Source of the DNA: Spirochaetaceae bacterium | GTDB lineage: Bacteria > Spirochaetota > Spirochaetia > DSM-27196 > SLST01 | Reading direction: 5' to 3' | Length of the DNA: 11,514 nucleotides | Assembly (NCBI GenBank): GCA_007129695.1 | Contig: SKVA01000193.1 | Span: 1 to 11,514, forward strand | Shown: positions 7,563 through 11,514 of the stretch, in pieces | Layout: every line of letters begins with the position of its first letter | How positions within the stretch are numbered: position 1 is the first letter of the stretch | The notes under the pieces: model-generated | Database searches by the model: none | What the model was told of the DNA's origin: nothing | What the model saw: only the letters and a program-made list of their open reading frames with translations | Made by a program: the position numbers and the translations under genes

Positions 7563-8385
7563 TGCTTTCTCCTTGGGTCCGTCTTTCGTGGACTACAATA
7601 TAGCGAATCGTTCCGATGGCTGCCAGAGGCCACCGCAGACTATTTTCGTCGATCGTCAGAGTCGTCGCAGCTCGCGAAGCGGTTGCGCCCGGGTCGCCGA
7701 CAAGCTCGGCATCGTAGTGGCCCGGTGGAGGCAGGACCTGCATACCCACCTTCGTGCGACCGTTCGTGATCGGGACACCGGCGTGCGCCGTGTCGTACGC
7801 GATCGCTTCGGCCGACAGGTCGATCGTGTACGGCGCTGCAAGCAACCGACTGACGGTATCGACTCCGCCGTCGGCCAGAACGCGGCGCAGCCGACTGCTC
7901 GACACCGGGTTCCCGTCGAGTACGACCGGGTTGACGATCTCCACGGAAGTCTGCGACCCTGAGAAGAACCGTGCGATATCGGCCGGGTTCATGTCGGGCC
8001 CGTGTCCACAGCGAAAATCGTAACCGATCACCAGGCGCCTGAGATCCACCGCCCGCGCGAGTTTCCTCAGGAACTCCTGTCCGGACATTGCCCGGAATCG
8101 TTCGGAAAAGTCGATCAGCACGCACGCGTCGACGCGCATCGCCTCTAGAAGGCTGACCGTCTGCGCCCGGGACTGCAGGTATCCGCCGAATCCTGCCGGA
8201 TCAAGCACGAGGGCCGGGTGAACAGCGAAGGTCAGGACGAGCGACCGGGTATCCCTGCCTTCGACAACGCGGTCTATCAACGCACGATGCCCGACGTGCA
8301 GACCGTCGAACACGCCGATCGTGACCGCCGTCGCGGTCGGCGAAAACTCCCCGGCGCACAGCGCGTTCCAGTCAATCGCCTGCAT
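7522..8385 (-). CDS. ribF: RibF, FAD synthetase with divergent riboflavin kinase domain
   Basis: RibF normally phosphorylates riboflavin to FMN (C-terminal domain) and adenylates FMN to FAD (N-terminal domain) in the cytoplasm. This protein has 287 residues, somewhat shorter than the usual 300 or more. The FMN adenylyltransferase half is complete: GVFDGLHVGH (24-33), TFAVHP (52-57), GYDFRCG (121-127) and VSSSRLRRVL (161-170). The kinase half (about 185-287) is poorly conserved. The usual GFPTAN motif reads GVPITN (203-208), PPPGHYDAEL (219-228) resembles the P-x-x-GVY strand, and the later motif with the catalytic Glu is not recognisable. The start is the ATG at 8385, chosen because GGAGG lies 5 bases upstream and the protein begins in the family manner (MQAIDWN); it overlaps truB. 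The stop lies 41 bases inside rpsO. No alternative frame restores a kinase motif, so a frameshift is unlikely. FMN adenylyltransferase activity is well supported; kinase activity is uncertain. Confidence 0.92.
   Translation of the reverse strand: MQAIDWNALCAGEFSPTATAVTIGVFDGLHVGHRALIDRVVEGRDTRSLVLTFAVHPALVLDPAGFGGYLQSRAQTVSLLEAMRVDACVLIDFSERFRAMSGQEFLRKLARAVDLRRLVIGYDFRCGHGPDMNPADIARFFSGSQTSVEIVNPVVLDGNPVSSSRLRRVLADGGVDTVSRLLAAPYTIDLSAEAIAYDTAHAGVPITNGRTKVGMQVLPPPGHYDAELVGDPGATASRAATTLTIDENSLRWPLAAIGTIRYIVVHERRTQGESNARNEGAQIGTRC
7569..7574 (-). promoter_or_regulatory. rpsO: Ribosome binding site of rpsO
   Basis: A strong AAGGAG lies 6 bases before the rpsO ATG at 7562. It sits inside the ribF reading frame, so ribosomes finishing ribF pass over it and may affect, or re-start at, rpsO. 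Confidence 0.88.
7597..7626 (-). promoter_or_regulatory. Possible internal promoter for rpsO-pnp
   Basis: Within the 3' end of ribF the coding strand has CTGGCA (7626-7621; 4 of 6 matches to TTGACA), an 18-base spacer, and TATATT (7602-7597; 5 of 6 matches to TATAAT). A TATATT hexamer is rare in such GC-rich coding DNA. Transcription would start near 7590, just before the rpsO ribosome binding site. In E. coli rpsO-pnp also has its own promoter downstream of truB. The hexamers also encode RibF residues, so this may be coincidence. Confidence 0.35.
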
Positions 8386-9268
8386 CGGCACCTCCGGCCA
8401 GTACCGCATGGTAGTCGAATCGATCCGAGTCCCATACCCCGACTGCGATCGCGTCGCCGTCACCCATCAGCAGGTACGGTGTGTCGGAATCAGGCTGTTC
8501 GGCGCGCTCGAGCGTGTGTACCTGATCGCGGTTGATGCGGCCACCGTTTCGCGCGATGTTCGCAACGTCACGGGAGACCTCGCACACGATGAGACCGGAA
8601 AGCCGTGCGCGCGCGTCGCCGATCGCGTACAGCCTGGACTCTGCGAACGCGTCGGGGGGTACCGCTTCGTCGACCAGGAACGGGCCGACCGCGGTCCGGC
8701 GAAGCGCCGAGACGTGCGCGGCGCTCCCGAGGCGCGCACCGATATCGCGCGCGAGCGACCGCACATAGGTTCCCGATGAGCACGCGATCGATACGTCTAT
8801 TTCGGCTTCGCGCGTCGCGACGAGCGTGTGCTCGTACACGGTGACGGTTCTCAGCGCCAGATTCGGCCGTTCGCCACTCCGTGCGATCGCGTACGCGCGC
8901 TTGCCGTCAACATGGACCGCCGAATAGTCGGGCGGCAGCTGTTCGAGGGTACCGGTGAAGTCGGAGAGGACCGCGTCGATACGCGAAAGGTCGGGCGGAT
9001 CGACGATTGCGATCACCGTGCCGGTCGAGTCGTCGGTGTCGGTTGCGGCGCCGAATCGGTACGTCGCATCGTAGCGTTTCGGCAGTCCCGAAAAGTAGCG
9101 CGCACAGCGGGTCGCGCGACCCGCGAGCGCCACCAGGAGGCCCGTCGCGAACGGATCGAGCGTGCCGGTGTGACCGACCTTCCGGCCGACGACCGTCTTC
9201 GCGCGTGAGAGCGCCGCGAATGACGAGATACCGGGTGGTTTGTCGAGCAGGATGACGCCGGTCTTCAG
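8372..9268 (-). CDS. truB: tRNA pseudouridine-55 synthase TruB (probable CTG start)
   Basis: TruB isomerises uridine 55 of the tRNA T-loop to pseudouridine. From the proposed CTG at 9268 the protein has 298 residues, normal for the family. It shows the N-terminal LLDKPPGISS strand-loop (7-16), the catalytic motif GHTGTLDP (32-39, nucleophile D38), KRYDATYRFG (64-73) with the conserved Tyr, YSAVHVDGKRAY (115-126), and GTYVRSLARDIG (166-177) with the active-site Arg170. A short, weakly conserved C-terminal region (about 235-298) may be a reduced TruB C-terminal/PUA-like domain. No ATG, GTG or TTG occurs in frame between the upstream stop (9293-9295) and the catalytic motif. The first standard start is the GTG at 9133, which would delete D38. 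The CTG overlaps the rbfA TGA as CTGA, like other junctions in this cluster, with AAGAG 9 bases upstream. The stop overlaps ribF by 14 bases. Function is certain; the exact start is inferred. Confidence 0.93.
   Translation of the reverse strand: MKTGVILLDKPPGISSFAALSRAKTVVGRKVGHTGTLDPFATGLLVALAGRATRCARYFSGLPKRYDATYRFGAATDTDDSTGTVIAIVDPPDLSRIDAVLSDFTGTLEQLPPDYSAVHVDGKRAYAIARSGERPNLALRTVTVYEHTLVATREAEIDVSIACSSGTYVRSLARDIGARLGSAAHVSALRRTAVGPFLVDEAVPPDAFAESRLYAIGDARARLSGLIVCEVSRDVANIARNGGRINRDQVHTLERAEQPDSDTPYLLMGDGDAIAVGVWDSDRFDYHAVLAGGADAGD
8391..8395 (-). promoter_or_regulatory. ribF: Ribosome binding site of ribF
   Basis: On the coding strand GGAGG stands 5 bases before the ATG at 8385, inside the last codons of truB. 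It fixes the ribF start against the longer in-frame extension to 8463, which lies entirely within truB. Confidence 0.85.
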
Positions 9269-9627
9269 GATTCCTGACTCTTCGCGACGACCTCATCGAT
9301 CGTCCGGTTTACCTCGATGCTCTCTTCGATACTGTGGTCGGCAACGAAGCTCAGCTTCGGCGTGTTCCTCGCCTTCAACCGCGGACCGATGCGGCTCTGG
9401 ATGAAACCGGCCGCGTGGTTGAGGCCCTCCACGGCCGACTCCAGTTCGCTCCGCTCCTTGAATCCGGATACCCGCACTTTCGCGTACGCGAGATCCTTGG
9501 ACACCGACACGCCGCTCACCGATACCATCGAATCGACGCGCGGGTCCTTGATCTCGTTGCGAAGGATGAGCGAACTGATCTCCTCGCGGAGCAGACTCTC
9601 GATCCTCCGCAGCCGAACGTTAGCCAT
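9265..9627 (-). CDS. rbfA: 30S ribosome-binding factor RbfA
   Basis: A 120-residue protein of usual RbfA length. RbfA is a small KH-fold protein that binds the 30S subunit near the 5' end of 16S rRNA and is needed for late maturation and cold adaptation. The N-terminal helix (RLRRIESLLREEISSLI), the DPR turn (28-30), the strand pair around VSVSGVSVSKDLAYAKVRV (35-53) and the Ala-x-Gly kink of its KH fold (A72-A73-G74) are visible, followed by the P-x-L-x-F strand (90-94). The ATG at 9627 overlaps the infB stop (ATGGCTAA, 8 bases), so translation is probably coupled; only a weak G-rich Shine-Dalgarno precedes it. The TGA stop shares bases with the proposed CTG start of truB. The infB-rbfA-truB order is very widespread in bacteria and supports the call. 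Confidence 0.96.
   Translation of the reverse strand: MANVRLRRIESLLREEISSLILRNEIKDPRVDSMVSVSGVSVSKDLAYAKVRVSGFKERSELESAVEGLNHAAGFIQSRIGPRLKARNTPKLSFVADHSIEESIEVNRTIDEVVAKSQES
9266..9268 (-). other. truB: Proposed non-canonical CTG start codon of truB
   Basis: The in-frame codons between the upstream stop and the conserved LLDKPPG segment are GGT CGT CGC GAA GAG TCA GGA ATC CTG AAG ACC GGC GTC ATC. None is a standard start. CTG then reads MKTGVILLDKPPG, matching the usual beginning of TruB, and its last two bases are the first two of the rbfA TGA. ATC at 9271 is the next best candidate. A base error turning ATG or GTG into CTG cannot be excluded. Confidence 0.6.
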
Positions 9628-11514
9628 TGCTCGCCCCGAGCGTCTTCGCGATCGCGATCATCTCGAATACTTCGATCGTGTCGCCCTCTTTGATGTCGTT
9701 CCAGTCGTCGATTCCAACACCGCACTCGTACCCGCTTTCGACTTCGCGCGCGTCGTCCTTGAACCGCTTCAGGCTCGTGATCTTGCCTGTATGGATCTCG
9801 ACGCCTTCGCGCAACAGATGCGCCATCGCGTTGCGTCGGACCAGACCTGAGGTGACGTAGCTTCCGGCGATGACGCCGACCTTCGGAACCTTGAACGTAT
9901 TGCGCACCTCGAGCGTGCCGATCGTCCGTTCTTCGTAGTCGGGCGCGAGCATTCCCTCCATCGCGTTGCGGATGTCATCGACCACATCGTAGATGATGTT
10001 GTACTTCCGGATCTCGACCTTCTCCTGGTCGGCGAGCTGCTGTGCGGTTGCCGTTGGTCGGACGTGGAATCCGATGATGATCGCGTCGCTCGCCGCGGCA
10101 AGCCGGACGTCGTCGTCGTTGATCGCACCGGCGCCCGCACGAAGCACCGCGAGTCGGATCTCGCCCGTGGACAGCCGTTCGAGCGATGCCTGCAGCGCTT
10201 CGACAGATCCATGCACGTCGCCCTTGATGATCGTTCGTAGCTCGTCGATCGCGCCTTCCTGGATGCTGTCGTAGAGATTGTCGAGCGTGACCTTCTTGAC
10301 GTTACGGCCCTGCTCGACCTTGCGCAGCTCCTGACGCTTGCTGCCGACCTGTCGGGCCAGCTTCTCACTCGTGGTCACCTGGAACGGATCGCCGGCCTTG
10401 GGTACACCGGTGAATCCAAGAACCTCTACCGGCATCGCCGGACCGGCTTCGTCGACCTTTTTCCCCAGGTCGTTGAACATCGTCCGGACGCGACCCGGGA
10501 AGACACCCGCGACAAAGCTGTCCCCGACCCGCAGCGTGCCGCGTTCGATCAGTACCGTACAGACGGTTCCGCGGCCCGGATCGATCTTGCTTTCGATCAC
10601 CGTGCCTTCGGCCTCGCGATCGTGATTCGCTTTCAGCTCCAGGACGTCGGCCTGCAGCATGATTGTGTCGAGCAGCTCGGGAATGCCGTCGCCCTTCAAC
10701 GCCGAGATCTCCGCGTAGAGCGTGCTTCCGCCCCACTCTTCGGGCATGAGATCCAGATCCGACAGCTGCTGTTTGACCCGATCGGGGTTTGCGTCCGGCA
10801 GGTCGATCTTGTTGACGGCGACGATGATCGGGACCTTCGCAGCCTTCGCGTGCTCTATCGCCTCGCGCGTCTGCGGCATCACGCCGTCGTTCGCGGCGAC
10901 GACCAGAACCACGATATCGGTTACCTGGGCGCCACGCGCGCGCATCAGCGAGAACGCCGCGTGACCCGGCGTGTCGAGGAACGTAATGTGTCGGCCGTCC
11001 CTGACCGGGACCTGGTATGCGCCGATGTGCTGGGTGATTCCCCCGAACTCACCGCCGATGACATTCGTCGATCGAATCGTGTCGAGCAGTTTTGTCTTGC
11101 CGTGGTCGACGTGACCCATGATCGTCACGACCGGTGGTCGCGAAGCAAGGTCGCTCGCGATATCCGCCTCGGTCTCGATGATTGTTTCGTCGTAGAGTGA
11201 AACGATCTTGACCTTGCAGCCGTACTCGTCGGCGAGCAGCGTCGCGGTGTCCGCGTCGATCTGCTGGTTGATCGTCACCATGACGCCCATGCCCATCAGC
11301 TTGCCGATCAGGTCGCTCGCCTTCAGGTTCATCTTCTTGGCAAGCTCGCTGACAGTGATGACTTCCATGATGTCGATTTCTTTGGGCACTGGATTCGCGC
11401 GAGGTGTGTTCTTCTTCTGCTTGAACTGTATCTCGCGTTCCTGGAACCGGTCCCGCTTCGCGTAGTCCTTTTTCTTTGACTTGAAGAACTTCTTGCCCGC
11501 CGGTTTCTTCTGAT
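9620..11514 (-). CDS. infB: Translation initiation factor IF2 (5'-truncated by window)
   Basis: IF2 is the cytoplasmic GTPase that brings initiator fMet-tRNA to the 30S subunit and promotes 50S joining. The frame stays open to the window edge, so the true start lies outside; 630 residues are visible. Counting from the first visible residue: a Lys/Arg-rich linker (1-45); an IF2 N-type domain (about 50-98); the G domain with G1 GHVDHGKT (133-140), G2 around GGITQHIGAY (157-166), G3 DTPGH (180-184), G4 NKID (234-237) and G5 SAL (270-272); then the beta-barrel and C-terminal domains, ending with YECGVGIDDWNDIKEGD, typical of the fMet-tRNA binding C2 domain. The GTG at 11389 codes an internal Val and is not the start, because in-frame basic sequence continues upstream. 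The TAA stop overlaps the rbfA start by 8 bases. In many bacteria nusA lies just upstream; this cannot be seen here. Identification is certain. Confidence 0.98.
   Translation of the reverse strand, partial: QKKPAGKKFFKSKKKDYAKRDRFQEREIQFKQKKNTPRANPVPKEIDIMEVITVSELAKKMNLKASDLIGKLMGMGVMVTINQQIDADTATLLADEYGCKVKIVSLYDETIIETEADIASDLASRPPVVTIMGHVDHGKTKLLDTIRSTNVIGGEFGGITQHIGAYQVPVRDGRHITFLDTPGHAAFSLMRARGAQVTDIVVLVVAANDGVMPQTREAIEHAKAAKVPIIVAVNKIDLPDANPDRVKQQLSDLDLMPEEWGGSTLYAEISALKGDGIPELLDTIMLQADVLELKANHDREAEGTVIESKIDPGRGTVCTVLIERGTLRVGDSFVAGVFPGRVRTMFNDLGKKVDEAGPAMPVEVLGFTGVPKAGDPFQVTTSEKLARQVGSKRQELRKVEQGRNVKKVTLDNLYDSIQEGAIDELRTIIKGDVHGSVEALQASLERLSTGEIRLAVLRAGAGAINDDDVRLAAASDAIIIGFHVRPTATAQQLADQEKVEIRKYNIIYDVVDDIRNAMEGMLAPDYEERTIGTLEVRNTFKVPKVGVIAGSYVTSGLVRRNAMAHLLREGVEIHTGKITSLKRFKDDAREVESGYECGVGIDDWNDIKEGDTIEVFEMIAIAKTLGASNG

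Noticed and set aside
7522..7850. Frameshift in the 3' part of ribF as cause of the weak kinase domain
   Set aside because: Neither of the other two minus-strand frames gives flavokinase motifs, and the frame stays open to the overlap with rpsO, so divergence is more likely than a broken gene.
9265..9300. Programmed frameshift fusing RbfA to TruB
   Set aside because: No slippery heptamer is visible before the rbfA stop, RbfA ends at a normal length, and CTG initiation explains the layout more simply. Kept only as an alternative.

Overview
This window is a single, tightly packed, leftward (minus-strand) cluster of eleven conserved bacterial genes, read from high to low coordinates: infB (5' end cut off by the window), rbfA, truB, ribF, rpsO, pnp, dut, lptF, lptG, tgt and murJ (3' end cut off). 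By inspection the DNA is roughly 60% GC. The stop of each gene touches or overlaps the start of the next almost everywhere. With the starts chosen here, only about 23 bases of the 11.5 kb lie outside a reading frame: 22 between rpsO and pnp, and one between lptG and tgt. No rRNA, tRNA, CRISPR array, insertion sequence, attachment site or convincing terminator was seen.

The order infB-rbfA-truB-ribF-rpsO-pnp followed by dut, an LptF/LptG pair, tgt and murJ suggests a free-living spirochaete of Treponema/Spirochaeta type. This is inferred from remembered gene order and the style of the proteins; it is not proven, and a 16S or concatenated marker tree would be needed. The paired LptF/LptG permeases and the lipid II flippase MurJ indicate a diderm envelope.

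Regions: 9620-11514 holds initiation factor IF2. 8372-9627 holds RbfA (30S maturation) and TruB (tRNA pseudouridine-55 synthase). 7522-8385 holds RibF (flavin nucleotide synthesis). 7293-7562 and 5156-7270 hold ribosomal protein S15 and polynucleotide phosphorylase, with a possible internal promoter in the end of ribF. 4731-5159 holds dUTPase. 2372-4731 holds the LptF/LptG pair. 1219-2370 holds tRNA-guanine transglycosylase. 1-1241 holds the N-terminal four fifths of MurJ. The cluster thus couples translation initiation, ribosome and tRNA maturation and RNA decay with dUTP removal and envelope lipid transport. Overlaps of ATGA, GTGA and TGATG type imply strong translational coupling.

I found no exotic, undescribed system; these are core genes. 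The points worth a second look are: (1) truB has no ATG, GTG or TTG start upstream of its catalytic Asp, and the best start is a CTG that overlaps the rbfA stop as CTGA; (2) RibF has a full FMN adenylyltransferase half but a short, divergent riboflavin kinase half; (3) MurJ has Ile where E. coli has the essential Arg270; (4) LptF carries a long charged helical insert before its fourth membrane helix; (5) ribF overlaps rpsO by 41 bases, covering the rpsO ribosome binding site and a candidate promoter.
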